Source: an uncultured Hyphomicrobiales bacterium
GTDB taxonomy: Bacteria; Pseudomonadota; Alphaproteobacteria; Rhizobiales; Beijerinckiaceae
Assembly (NCBI GenBank): GCA_903932535.1
Contig: CAIZGR010000238.1
Span: 1 to 49,277 of the forward strand
DNA length: 49,277 nt
Direction of reading: 5' to 3'
Position 1 is the first letter of the stretch. Each line of letters opens with the position of its first letter. Below the pieces are notes generated by a model, which had not been told where the DNA came from, did not search any database, and was given only the letters and a program-made list of their open reading frames with translations. Shown here piece by piece: positions 34,419 through 43,562 of this stretch. A program made the position numbers and the translations under genes.

Positions 34419-34982
34419 TCAGGTTACCGCATATTCCGCCTTGCCCACCAGCATATCCACCACCGTCATCAACCACACCATGTGCACGCATTCAACCACG
34501 TTGTAGGCCCGCGACTCCAGCCAAAAATCGATGTCGGACAGCTTTCGAAGCGGATTGTCGGGGGCCGAGCCGGTGAAGGAGACGATCGTCAGGCCGCGCG
34601 CTCTGGCGTATTCGGCCGCCTTCACCGCATTCGGAGACCGCCCCGACACTGAGATCAGCACCAGCACGTCGCCGGGGTCGGCGTAGTACTCCACGGCCTT
34701 GGCCATGAAGTTCTCGAAGCCGAAGTCGTTGGAAAGGCAGGTGATCAGGTTCGGCTCGTTGAAGTCGATCGCCTGCACCCGGCCCTGCTTGGTGAAGTCG
34801 ACGCGCGCGTGCGAGGCGATCGAGGCGCTGGCGCCGTTGCCGGCGAACATCAGCTTGCCCCCGGCCTCCCGGGTGGCGACGGCGAGATCGTGAAACGCCA
34901 CGAGCTTCTCCGCGATTCCGTCCGCTTGCAGCGCGGTCTTGTAGCGGTCGAAATAATCCTGAAGCCAGTTCTTCCAGCTCAT
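34419..34982 (-). CDS. SIS-domain sugar isomerase (GmhA-like)
   Basis: 187 aa, sedoheptulose-7-phosphate isomerase type. The SIS core reads MFAGNGASASIASHARVDFT (sugar-phosphate loop) and VLVLISVSGRSPNAVKAAEY. The C-terminal part is RKLSDIDFWLESRAYNVVEC followed by VHMVWLMTVVDMLVGKAEYA. ATG 34982 is preceded by GAGGAG. In related loci such enzymes start heptose or other activated sugar synthesis. Its last ~122 bp are present in three other places downstream (see repeats B, C, D), so this locus has been a recombination point. It ends with TGA at 34419, whereas the copies end in TAG. Confidence 0.9.
   Translation of the reverse strand: MSWKNWLQDYFDRYKTALQADGIAEKLVAFHDLAVATREAGGKLMFAGNGASASIASHARVDFTKQGRVQAIDFNEPNLITCLSNDFGFENFMAKAVEYYADPGDVLVLISVSGRSPNAVKAAEYARARGLTIVSFTGSAPDNPLRKLSDIDFWLESRAYNVVECVHMVWLMTVVDMLVGKAEYAVT
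34426..34547 (-). repeat. SIS-gene 3' tail, copy S (within the intact gene)
   Basis: Parent or sister of the tail copies at 30051-30172, 28973-29018 and 27764-27848. It is the only one attached to a complete gene. The next gene (WcbI-TPR) starts about 190 bp beyond its stop. Confidence 0.9.
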
Positions 34983-35014
34983 GCAAGCTCCTCACCTTCG
35001 ATTTTGGTTCTCGA

Positions 35015-38000
35015 TCAGGCGGTCTCCAAAACCGTGTCGACCTCGGCAATCTGTTGCGCGTCGACGGCGATCCCGATCAGTTGCAACGGCTCGTCGAGCG
35101 GCGCGGCGGCGACGATCCGCAACCCCAGCCGCGCAAAGCCCGAAGCAAAGACATCGGCGTCGGCTTCGAGCGTGACGGTCTGAACGCCCGGACCCTTCGC
35201 TCGCACGAGGCCATTACACCGCGCCCATTCCAGGGTAATGTCGATCTCGACATCCGCGCCCAGATGTTTTGGCTTCGCAATGTCGAGCGCCGCCGAGAGC
35301 CGCCGGGCTACGCCGTGCGGCGCCGGAAGCAGGACCGCCCCCTCGCCGGCCGACAGGGAAAGGGCGCCATCCGGATCGATGTCGAATCCGCGTATGGCCA
35401 GACCCGGCATGGACGGGCGAAACGCCAGATATTGTCCGAGCGCGAAGGCGAACGTGGGCCGGGCCCGCCACTTCTCGACTTCCCCCTCCCGTTTGGCCCG
35501 CGTCAGCGCCTCGACCAGCAGTCGCTGGGCCTCGGCGTCGAACGGCGCCACCATGAGCCCCTGCTCGAGCGCCTCCACAGCTTCGGCCGGCAGGTTGCAG
35601 GCGAGCAGCGCGCGCCCCATGAGCAGATAGCCGGGCAATTGGGTTGGACGCTGCGCGACCATGCGCGCGGCGTAGATCGCCGCGCGCCACGGCGCGCCGA
35701 CTTGAAGCCCGATCTCAGCGGCCTCCATCGCCGTTCGCCAGTCTCCACGACGCGACGATGCGACCTGATCAACCATCGTCCACCCGACTTCCGAGTGCCC
35801 GCCATGCGCCAGGCTCTTGCCAAGCGCAAATTGCGCCGCCTCGTGATTGGGCTCATGCTTGAGAATCGACACCGGATTAGCGATTTCCGGCAAGCCGTCG
35901 TCATCCGAACTGTCTGGTTCCCTCGACGCGGCGAGCGGCGGGACGTGATCCCAACCCATCGCTTCATCGAGTTTGCCGTAGACCGTCTTGGCTCGAAAGC
36001 GATGCGTCGCAACCTCCAGCGCGCGGCTTCGCAGGCGGATCCATCTTTCGCGGTCCGTCATCAAAGCGATGCACCCTGCGGCAAAGCTGTCCCCGTCCTC
36101 GGCGACGATCGCAAACTTGTCGGCGATATCTTGGAGCCCATCGACGGCCGTCGGCAAACAAACCGCCGGCAACGCGAGCGCCGCCATTTCCACGGTCTTG
36201 ATCTTCAGACCCGTTCCGGCGACGCAGGGATTGATTGCGACGCTGCTGCGCGAGCATAATTGAATCATTTCATCGCGAGGCAGCTCGCCCACGATCTCGA
36301 TGCCGGGAAGCTCTGGCTTCCACACCGCGCCGACGCGACCGCAAACGACCAGCCGCGCGTCGGGAACCGCGGCTAGGATTTGCGCCCAGCATTCGTCGAC
36401 AAACCAGTTCAATCCGGCTACGTTCATCGAATTGGCGCTGCCGTGGAAGATCATCCTGCGGCGTTCGAACGCGTCGTCAGGCACGATATAGGGGGCCATC
36501 TCCTCGGCTGCGTCATATTCGACTACGACAATTGGATTTTCGACGCCAATTTCCTCGAAATATTCCGCCTCGCTCGTCGAAATCGCGACAATAGTGGCGC
36601 CGGGGATCGCGTTGAGCACGTCCCGCTCGACGTCGTCGCTGCATGCCCGATACATCAGGTCCAGCTTTTTCCCGCCGAATTCCCGCGGCAACCGCGAGAG
36701 CGCGTCGTGGGTAAAAACGGCCGTCGGCGGCAAGGGTCGGATATCCTGGAGCTCCTCGGCGACGCGGATCATATGGGTGTAATTGACGACGACCGCATCA
36801 TAGGCGTGCTGGCGATAGAGCGCACGCGCCAATTCGACGGTCTCGTCGCGCACGATGAAATAGGGGTGATACTGGGAAGAATCGAAATCGATCTTGCGTG
36901 CGACCCTTGCGTCCAAGGCGTTTTCTTGCAGCCGCTGCGCCGCGTCCGCAATGGACTTGCGCAGCGTACGGGATTCCGACTTCTCCCAGTCGGGATAGCC
37001 AGCCACCAGAAACCTTGCATTCGGCCCGAATTCATCGGCTGCGGCGGCCGCGTCCACCCAATTTTGCACCACGACGTCGCATTGAAAGCCCAGGTCGATG
37101 AGGTGGCGAATAAGATTGCGCGTGACGCAACGGTTTCCCTGATTGGCGGGGGAGGGGGAAACGGCGCTGATTACTAGGGCGCGCCTCTGAACGAACGGCA
37201 GGGGCTTGGCGGCGTAAACCGCCGCGCCAAGTTTGACCGCATCGAGGGCGAGAGTACGAAAAAACGAGTCCTTGGCCCGCAAGTTGTATCCTTGGAACCG
37301 ATAGGGCGCAACAGACCCGCTCGTCAGATCCGCTTCATCGACAAGGCAGACAGTTGTCCTCTTTCGGCGCCGCGACGCTTTAAGACGTCGATTGAGGGTC
37401 ACGTGCAACCGATTGCCCTCCTTTCGCACGGCAAGCACGCGCGCCGTCTCCTCAGCGAACCGCAGCGCGACGCCCTTTCGAATTTTGTGCGCCTCGGCGG
37501 CGTCGATGACGATCGAATTTCTCTCCGCATCGACGAATTGGAACACGAGGCCGATGTCGTCCTGAGAGTCGCCGCTGTCCACAACGATGATCGCGTTGGG
37601 GGCCATGTCCGCAAACGGGCGGATCCGACCGTTCAGCCACACCCTCGTATTGCCGTTGCTTTCGTCTAACGCCTCGATTTCTCGTTCGCCTGAAGCCGCA
37701 AACCGCAGGGTAGCGCCGACAGTCAGTCCACAGTGGTTCGCGTCGCTCGTCTTGATGGTGAAACCGCGCTGGAACCGAGAGTCTCTCACGCTCCAGACGC
37801 CGCGCCACCATCTCGTATCCGTCCAAGGAAAAACAACGAACGAGCTTCCGTACGACGGCGTCCAGTCGCCGTCGTGAACAGCAACTTTCCGAGCAGGCCC
37901 CTCGCTTCCAGGTTCGAGCGTCCCATCAAGCGTCACAATCGAAAACGTTTCGCCCTGCTCCACAGCCACAATGCGCTGAGCCCGCCCCGAGGCGAAACGC

Positions 38001-40075
38001 AAAACCGCGCCTAGCTTGACGAGCTCGAGATTCGCGCCCTTGGGCAGGGCTACCGCTCCTAGTCGGCCCGGCCCGCCGGCGAGCGCCACGCCGTTCCTCC
38101 AGTGCGAGTCGTTGAGACCTGCGAGGGTGATTTCGCCGATTCTCGGACGCCGCGGACGCGCGATCGCGCGGTCCTCTCTGGCGACCGCGCGCGGAGGGCG
38201 AACAACGTCCGATGATCCCAATACGGCCAGTTTGACGTTGGCGCCTTCCGCGTAATAGGCCTTGGGCGCCGGCGGCCAACCGACGAGCGCGTCGACGGCC
38301 CGCTTCGATCCGCCGACGCTCGAAATGCAAAACAACAGCGCCTTGCCGCGATCCGGTTCGACGGCGGCCGGAATCTCGGTCAGGAATTCGCATTGCGCCG
38401 TTCCATAGGCCGGAAACTTCACGCCGATGTCACGCCGCTCGCGATCGATGGCGACCGAAAACCAGGCTTTCCCATCGGCGCAAAACAGGGCTTCGCTCAA
38501 TGGCTCGCGCGCGAGCGCCCAGCCGCGAATGCGACGTCCGGATGGTCCGGCCTGGTCCTCGCTGACGCCGGCGAGGACGGGACGCAATTCGTTTGCCGGC
38601 GCAATCTGGTCAATCCGCGCCTCGATCGGCGCCCCACAGTTCTCGAGACCAGCGCGCGCCGTTATGAGGATCCGTTGACCGAGGCTGTCCTTGGGAGCAA
38701 GCACGTAGAGGCGCGCCTCCCTCATGCCCTGAAATGCTTTGGCGGAAAACTCGGTGGCGATCGGCAGCGCGACCGAGTCGGCGAGCGAGGCTTCTAGCGC
38801 TGTCGCATTCGCCGCGAACCAAGCTCTCAACGTCAACAGCGACTCCCCGCCCGTTGTGGCGAACGCGCTGACCACGTAGGGCGGGAACGGCGCCGTGGGC
38901 GCATTGCGGTCGACGGTTTCAGGAGGCTCGGGCGCCGTCTTCGCGAAGGGGCCGATGGAAACCCTGAAGCGGCGCGGCGGCAGGGGCGCAATGCGGTCCG
39001 CGCTGCGCAACAGAATATCTCCCAGGCGAACGGCGCAACGGTGAAAATCGCTGATTTCGAAAACCGCTTCCCGCAGTTCGGCGCGGCGCTCAGGCGCGGA
39101 AAGCGCCGCGGCCGTCGCGCTCTCGAAGCCCGCCATGTCGGGGGTCGGTGCAAAACGGGCGATGCCCCCTACGGTTTCGCGTAGGACGGGCAGATCGAAC
39201 ACAGCGCATTCCGTTCCACTGTACGCAGCCTCGATCGGCGGATAGCCGTAACCCTCAAAGAGCGACGGAAATAATACGGCCCGCGCGGAGGTCAACAAGC
39301 GGAATTTGTGTTGGTCGCTGATACGCAAGTAAAAGAAAGCGCGAGCGTTTTGTGCCGCGGAAAGTTGTTTGGCGATGGCGGCCCGAAAATGCGCCGGCAC
39401 TTCGCGCCCGGAAATGATATTGAGCGTCCGGTCGCGGAAGAGGTGCGGATCCAGGCGGGTGAGTAGTTCAGAGCCTTTATGCGTGTCTTGGGGTCTTACA
39501 AAGGCGACGACCGACCCATCTTTTTCCAGTCCGTCGAAACGCTGAGCCGCGATCGAGTTGACGGGGGGCTGCCAAACTTCAAAGCGGATTTCGCCTTGGG
39601 GAGCGCCGTAGAAGCCTCGAGCCCAAACATTGGATTCGCGGGCGGAAGAAAGAACCAGGGCACCTTCCACGCAGACACGCCGCCAATAGTCCCACAGCCG
39701 CGGATCGCGCGGTTCTGGGGCCCGGGCGTTGAACCAAGTTCCTGTTTCAAAGTTGATGAGCCCGATCCGAGCCCCTGCCGCCCGAGCGAAATCTAGACAG
39801 CCTTCGTAGAATTCCGGAAGAAAAATTCCGGTCGGAATGACAAATACCCAGTCGAAAGTCTGGGTCGGTATCGTTCTCATGAAGTTCGCGGACGCGTGCA
39901 GCTTCAACTGGCCGGGAGCCAAAGGCTCAAGATCATCCAAGAAGGACGGCCTGTGGTCCGTAAAGAAATGCACGTCCCAGCCCAAGTTTGCGGCCGCATA
40001 GGCCAACATCATGGCGTGATATCGGCCTCCCGAGACGTTGTGGGGGTCATTGGTTCCAATAATCGCTATTCGCAT
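35015..40075 (-). CDS. Giant multidomain protein with two glycosyltransferase-4-type domains
   Basis: 1686 aa from ATG 40075 (MRIAIIGTNDPHNVSGGRYH); the frame runs 22 codons further without family support. Domain order: GT-B domain 1 (about 1-370; LFPSLFEGYGYPPIEAAYSG); beta-rich linker (about 400-650); three related repeats of about 80 residues carrying GAVLRFASGRAQRIVAVEQG, GATLRFAASGEREIEALDES and GVALRFAEETARVLAVRKEG; GT-B domain 2 (about 1000-1420; PCVAGTGLKIKTVEMAALAL, FHGSANSMNVAGLNWFVDEC); TPR-like helices (about 1430-1560); C-terminal beta domain. Two GTs in one chain may add alternating sugars. Both GT domains keep an E(x7)E-like segment. Cytoplasmic, no signal seen. Confidence 0.85.
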   Translation of the reverse strand: MRIAIIGTNDPHNVSGGRYHAMMLAYAAANLGWDVHFFTDHRPSFLDDLEPLAPGQLKLHASANFMRTIPTQTFDWVFVIPTGIFLPEFYEGCLDFARAAGARIGLINFETGTWFNARAPEPRDPRLWDYWRRVCVEGALVLSSARESNVWARGFYGAPQGEIRFEVWQPPVNSIAAQRFDGLEKDGSVVAFVRPQDTHKGSELLTRLDPHLFRDRTLNIISGREVPAHFRAAIAKQLSAAQNARAFFYLRISDQHKFRLLTSARAVLFPSLFEGYGYPPIEAAYSGTECAVFDLPVLRETVGGIARFAPTPDMAGFESATAAALSAPERRAELREAVFEISDFHRCAVRLGDILLRSADRIAPLPPRRFRVSIGPFAKTAPEPPETVDRNAPTAPFPPYVVSAFATTGGESLLTLRAWFAANATALEASLADSVALPIATEFSAKAFQGMREARLYVLAPKDSLGQRILITARAGLENCGAPIEARIDQIAPANELRPVLAGVSEDQAGPSGRRIRGWALAREPLSEALFCADGKAWFSVAIDRERRDIGVKFPAYGTAQCEFLTEIPAAVEPDRGKALLFCISSVGGSKRAVDALVGWPPAPKAYYAEGANVKLAVLGSSDVVRPPRAVAREDRAIARPRRPRIGEITLAGLNDSHWRNGVALAGGPGRLGAVALPKGANLELVKLGAVLRFASGRAQRIVAVEQGETFSIVTLDGTLEPGSEGPARKVAVHDGDWTPSYGSSFVVFPWTDTRWWRGVWSVRDSRFQRGFTIKTSDANHCGLTVGATLRFAASGEREIEALDESNGNTRVWLNGRIRPFADMAPNAIIVVDSGDSQDDIGLVFQFVDAERNSIVIDAAEAHKIRKGVALRFAEETARVLAVRKEGNRLHVTLNRRLKASRRRKRTTVCLVDEADLTSGSVAPYRFQGYNLRAKDSFFRTLALDAVKLGAAVYAAKPLPFVQRRALVISAVSPSPANQGNRCVTRNLIRHLIDLGFQCDVVVQNWVDAAAAADEFGPNARFLVAGYPDWEKSESRTLRKSIADAAQRLQENALDARVARKIDFDSSQYHPYFIVRDETVELARALYRQHAYDAVVVNYTHMIRVAEELQDIRPLPPTAVFTHDALSRLPREFGGKKLDLMYRACSDDVERDVLNAIPGATIVAISTSEAEYFEEIGVENPIVVVEYDAAEEMAPYIVPDDAFERRRMIFHGSANSMNVAGLNWFVDECWAQILAAVPDARLVVCGRVGAVWKPELPGIEIVGELPRDEMIQLCSRSSVAINPCVAGTGLKIKTVEMAALALPAVCLPTAVDGLQDIADKFAIVAEDGDSFAAGCIALMTDRERWIRLRSRALEVATHRFRAKTVYGKLDEAMGWDHVPPLAASREPDSSDDDGLPEIANPVSILKHEPNHEAAQFALGKSLAHGGHSEVGWTMVDQVASSRRGDWRTAMEAAEIGLQVGAPWRAAIYAARMVAQRPTQLPGYLLMGRALLACNLPAEAVEALEQGLMVAPFDAEAQRLLVEALTRAKREGEVEKWRARPTFAFALGQYLAFRPSMPGLAIRGFDIDPDGALSLSAGEGAVLLPAPHGVARRLSAALDIAKPKHLGADVEIDITLEWARCNGLVRAKGPGVQTVTLEADADVFASGFARLGLRIVAAAPLDEPLQLIGIAVDAQQIAEVDTVLETA

Positions 40076-40231
40076 AAGCTCGACCCAAATTGCCTGGACA
40101 GCACCAGTTTCGCGTAGAAGCCCGCACGGGCTGTACCGCAACCGCCGGTTCCAGCTTCGCTCCGGCGGGGCCTAGCCCTTGGGCGACCCCTCTCCGCCCA
40201 AGCAGGGGTTGACTCGAAGTTTTTCACTGGC

Positions 40232-42778
40232 CTAGGCAGCCGACAGCGCCGATTCGAAGTCCTGGCGCGGAAAGATTTCCAAAGCCCCGCCCCGCGTGAC
40301 GTTCCGGATGAAGCCGCCTTCGGATTCCATAACCATTTTGGCGTTGAGGAAAGAGGCTCCGATGTCGATGAGACTAGGCGGACACCACGGACGTCCCGAT
40401 CGATAGTTGGCGATGAAATGGTTTCCGTCTCCTGTCGCGCTGCGAAAAATGTCGGCGCCGGATTTGGCGCCCGCGAAACGAAACGTGAAATCGGCTCCGT
40501 AAAAGTAGAATCTCCGTACGCCCATATAATAGGCAATTTGCATCGCCACAAACGGCGTCGAGCCTCCGGGAGACACTAGATATTGAGGTCGCTTAGAGAA
40601 TAAAGGCGGGTAGACATTAGCCATCCGGATCCAGATATAATCACCAATCAGTTCTGGAGCGGTAGGGTGAATGATGAAGACGACGCCCCCGCTTTCATCG
40701 ACGATCCGCTGACCAAAATCCTCGATCATCTGGGCGTCGGCGCTGAAAGTATAGGTTGCGCGCAGCTTCGTGGTTTCGTGGGCGAGGTGGAAACGGTTGA
40801 AGCCGAAAACCAGGCGGCCTTCCAGCCGATCGAGGTCTTCAATCCGCACCGAGGGGCCATTGCCGACGATCCAGGCGCTCTCGCCCGCATGTTTGTCCTT
40901 GAATTGCGCCAAACGCTGAGAAGTCAGCTTGTTCGAATCCACCCAAAGGCTGACGTTGGAGAACGTCTGTTCGTAGCCACAATCACTCGCCAAGCCGACG
41001 CTTTGAACGGCGCGGGAATGACGACTGCGAACAAAGTCGATCCCGGGCAAGCGTTCCTTGTCTTTGGCGATGAACCCCTCGGATTGCGAGACAACGTCGG
41101 GAGTACTGGAATTCGTCCATCCAACCAGCTCCAGGTCGGAGCCGTCAATGGGCTCCAAAGTGAGCAAGCCCAACGTTTGAGGCGCGATTTCGTGCGGGGG
41201 GGCCCAACGAAACACTCGCGCGTCCCAAGCGTTCAAACACATTCTGAGCCTTTCGGGCGCAATCGCCGCCGGCAGGATCGCCGAACCCTTGAACCGAAAT
41301 ATTCCGTTCCCGGCGCTCCGGATTTGAACAAAGGCGTTGGGCAGATCCGCGACGTCCTCGCAGATCAACTCGGCCGACAACGCCTCGAAGGGAGCTGCGA
41401 TGCGCAAAATCGTGGTCCACGTCAACAGCCTCGTCATCGCATTGAAGCTGGCCGTTTCCGATACGATCCGGGCGCCCAAGTTGCGTCCAAGAACCGCGCC
41501 ACTTGGCTTCCCAACCGTCAGTCCAAGATCGGCCAGCGCTCGACCGACATAGCCGCGCAAGGCCTCGTGGCTGTACCGCCGCTTGGCCAGTTCCCAGCCG
41601 GCGATGGCGATGCGCTGCGCCCGTTCGCGATCCCTCAACAGACCTTCGATCTGATCGGGAAACGCGGCCAGATTGGGCTCCACGACGGCGGACACCCCGT
41701 TTTCGCAGTCGATCCCTTCGATGCCGATTGGCGTCGAAAGAACCGGTCGCGCCAGCGACAGAGCTTCCAGAATTTTCAGCCGCGTGCCGCCTCCCATCGT
41801 CAAGGCGATCGGAACGACGGCCGCCCCTTCGACAAAGGGCGCAACCGAGGGGACTTGGCCCACCATATCGATGCTGGCAAACCGACTGGCGTCCGCCTTC
41901 AAGGAATCGCTGACTCGTCCCACGATCCGCAGACGATGCTCGACGCCGCGGTCGTCGAGCGCCTTGCTAATCAAGAACAGGTTCCGGATAGCATCTTCGT
42001 TCGGATAGTAATTCGCCTGACCGACGAACACAAGATCCCGGCTTTCCTTGTCGATAGGCGAAGGGATACCAACGTCGTAAACATTGGGGATCAGTCTTAT
42101 CTTCGACCGGTCGACCAGTTTTTCACTAAATCGATTGGCGTCTTCTTCAGAACAAACCCAAAGCTGATCCACGTAAGGCGCAAAAAGTTCTTCGGCGGCG
42201 CGAAAGGCATTAGCGGCGAGACGGTTCCAGGTCTGTGCCGTTCGCGTCGGCGCGCGCGTCGCCATGCTTTCGTAAAGCGCGCTGTCCAAATTGTGTGGGC
42301 CGACGACGACGGTCACTCCGAGGGACCGGATATAGGGCGCAAGCACGCCGAGAGTTGTATCGCACAAGACCGCGAGATCGGGCCGAAGACGGGCGAGCGT
42401 CTGGAGTATCCGCTCGATCCGCGCGGAATTCAGACAGTGCCTCACCAATGCGTCGGGCGAACTCAGTTCTTCAAACAACTCCGCTGGCAGATCCGGTGCA
42501 TTCAATACTTCCCACAGCCCCGGTGCGGCGTGGCGCCCAAGCCCGTCGTGCTTCTTCTTCATGTTTGCGCCGCAGCGGCGGCGCGGAAGGAACCGCGCGG
42601 ACGCGATACGCATTAGCGTGCGGACAGCCGGTCCTTCGCTATCCCCTATGATGATCGGTGTGACATCGGCGTAGGCGCTCATGGCGCGCCACAGATGATG
42701 CGCGCGAATACGTCCCCCGCGATTGGGGTGAAACAGCGCATTTGGCGTTAGATACGCAATCCGAGGACGAAGCGTCAT
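40232..42778 (-). CDS. GT4 glycosyltransferase fused to a DUF115/MAF-like domain
   Basis: 848 aa from ATG 42778 (GAGGGA upstream). N-terminal ~400 residues are a GT-B glycosyltransferase: RIAYLTPNALFHPNRGGRIR, VGPHNLDSALY, LVFVGQANYYPNEDAIRNLF and ALTMGGGTRLKILEALSLAR. A beta-rich linker follows. From about residue 625, SAWIVGNGPSVRIEDLDRLE, VFGFNRFHLAHE and GVRRFYFYGADFTFRF fit the DUF115 / motility-accessory-factor or GT42-like fold, which in other bacteria adds nonulosonic acids to protein or glycan. That fits the CMP-sugar synthetase in the same locus: the C-terminal domain is a candidate CMP-sugar transferase. This link is inference. Confidence 0.82.
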   Translation of the reverse strand: MTLRPRIAYLTPNALFHPNRGGRIRAHHLWRAMSAYADVTPIIIGDSEGPAVRTLMRIASARFLPRRRCGANMKKKHDGLGRHAAPGLWEVLNAPDLPAELFEELSSPDALVRHCLNSARIERILQTLARLRPDLAVLCDTTLGVLAPYIRSLGVTVVVGPHNLDSALYESMATRAPTRTAQTWNRLAANAFRAAEELFAPYVDQLWVCSEEDANRFSEKLVDRSKIRLIPNVYDVGIPSPIDKESRDLVFVGQANYYPNEDAIRNLFLISKALDDRGVEHRLRIVGRVSDSLKADASRFASIDMVGQVPSVAPFVEGAAVVPIALTMGGGTRLKILEALSLARPVLSTPIGIEGIDCENGVSAVVEPNLAAFPDQIEGLLRDRERAQRIAIAGWELAKRRYSHEALRGYVGRALADLGLTVGKPSGAVLGRNLGARIVSETASFNAMTRLLTWTTILRIAAPFEALSAELICEDVADLPNAFVQIRSAGNGIFRFKGSAILPAAIAPERLRMCLNAWDARVFRWAPPHEIAPQTLGLLTLEPIDGSDLELVGWTNSSTPDVVSQSEGFIAKDKERLPGIDFVRSRHSRAVQSVGLASDCGYEQTFSNVSLWVDSNKLTSQRLAQFKDKHAGESAWIVGNGPSVRIEDLDRLEGRLVFGFNRFHLAHETTKLRATYTFSADAQMIEDFGQRIVDESGGVVFIIHPTAPELIGDYIWIRMANVYPPLFSKRPQYLVSPGGSTPFVAMQIAYYMGVRRFYFYGADFTFRFAGAKSGADIFRSATGDGNHFIANYRSGRPWCPPSLIDIGASFLNAKMVMESEGGFIRNVTRGGALEIFPRQDFESALSAA

Positions 42779-42791
42779 TGTCGAGCATCCC

Positions 42792-43529
42792 TCAGACGCT
42801 GGCAATTTCTACATACGAAATCGCAATCCCAAGTCTCCGGGTATCGATCTTGCCTGCATCCGCCGGGCGAAACGTAACGCCACAGTCGATATCAACCCGG
42901 TGAGTCACGCCATCATTGTTCCCTCCCGTCGATGGTCGGCAACGCAAAGTAGAAGAATGTCCATCGTTTTGTACATCAACAGGCGTCCATTCTCCTTCGT
43001 TCAGCGCCACGCGTACTGCCTCCAACGAGACACCTTCATATACGGCCAGAATATGAAATGTTAATTCCAATGGCGTAGCAATTTTTGGTAGATACATGGT
43101 CGCAATCGGCTCCGGCCCCAACCAGCGAAAACATTTTCCCTTATCGGTATATTCAACACTATAGAACCCGGTTTGAATAAAATTTTCGTCTGTTACAATC
43201 GTGACGCTCTTGGGCATCTCTTCGTTTGCGAGATCGGTTTCCTGCGTATCGCCGATCGGAACCTCTGGCTCTTGTGCGCTGTCAGCGCGCTCTCGCATCA
43301 AATACAATAAAGCGTTCAGCCGCGCTTCAAGTTGCGCGACCTTATTTATCAGCCATCCCAGACACTCGGATTCCGGCAATCCTCTCAATTCACTATCAAA
43401 ATTCTTAATACTATCCAGTTGAAAATCATTGCTCATTACGTCGCTGTAGTCGGCGTCCGAAAAATCGACGCGCCGAAGCAGGCGTTTTTCTATCGCCTCG
43501 ACGATTCCAAGCATATCTACTTTGTTCAT
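42792..43529 (-). CDS. Hypothetical protein with C-terminal beta-rich domain
   Basis: 245 aa from ATG 43529 (GAGG 6-9 nt ahead). N-terminal helices (MNKVDMLGIVEAIEKRLLRR; CLGWLINKVAQLEARLNALL, coiled-coil-like) lead into a beta-rich C-terminal domain (FYSVEYTDKGKCFRWLGPEP; LAVYEGVSLEAVRVALNEGE). No family recognised. Base composition is lower in GC than its neighbours, with many AT-rich codons, suggesting recent transfer. It lies between the sulfotransferase-like gene and the GT/DUF115 gene with almost no gaps, so it belongs to the operon. Confidence 0.75.
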   Translation of the reverse strand: MNKVDMLGIVEAIEKRLLRRVDFSDADYSDVMSNDFQLDSIKNFDSELRGLPESECLGWLINKVAQLEARLNALLYLMRERADSAQEPEVPIGDTQETDLANEEMPKSVTIVTDENFIQTGFYSVEYTDKGKCFRWLGPEPIATMYLPKIATPLELTFHILAVYEGVSLEAVRVALNEGEWTPVDVQNDGHSSTLRCRPSTGGNNDGVTHRVDIDCGVTFRPADAGKIDTRRLGIAISYVEIASV

Positions 43530-43562
43530 AGGCATCCTCTGAGCGCTTGCCGAGCCCATATC

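Noticed and set aside
34228-34491. 88-codon N-terminal extension of the WcbI-TPR gene
   Set aside because: It overlaps the SIS 3' end in another frame; the WcbI homology and a ribosome site start at 34227.
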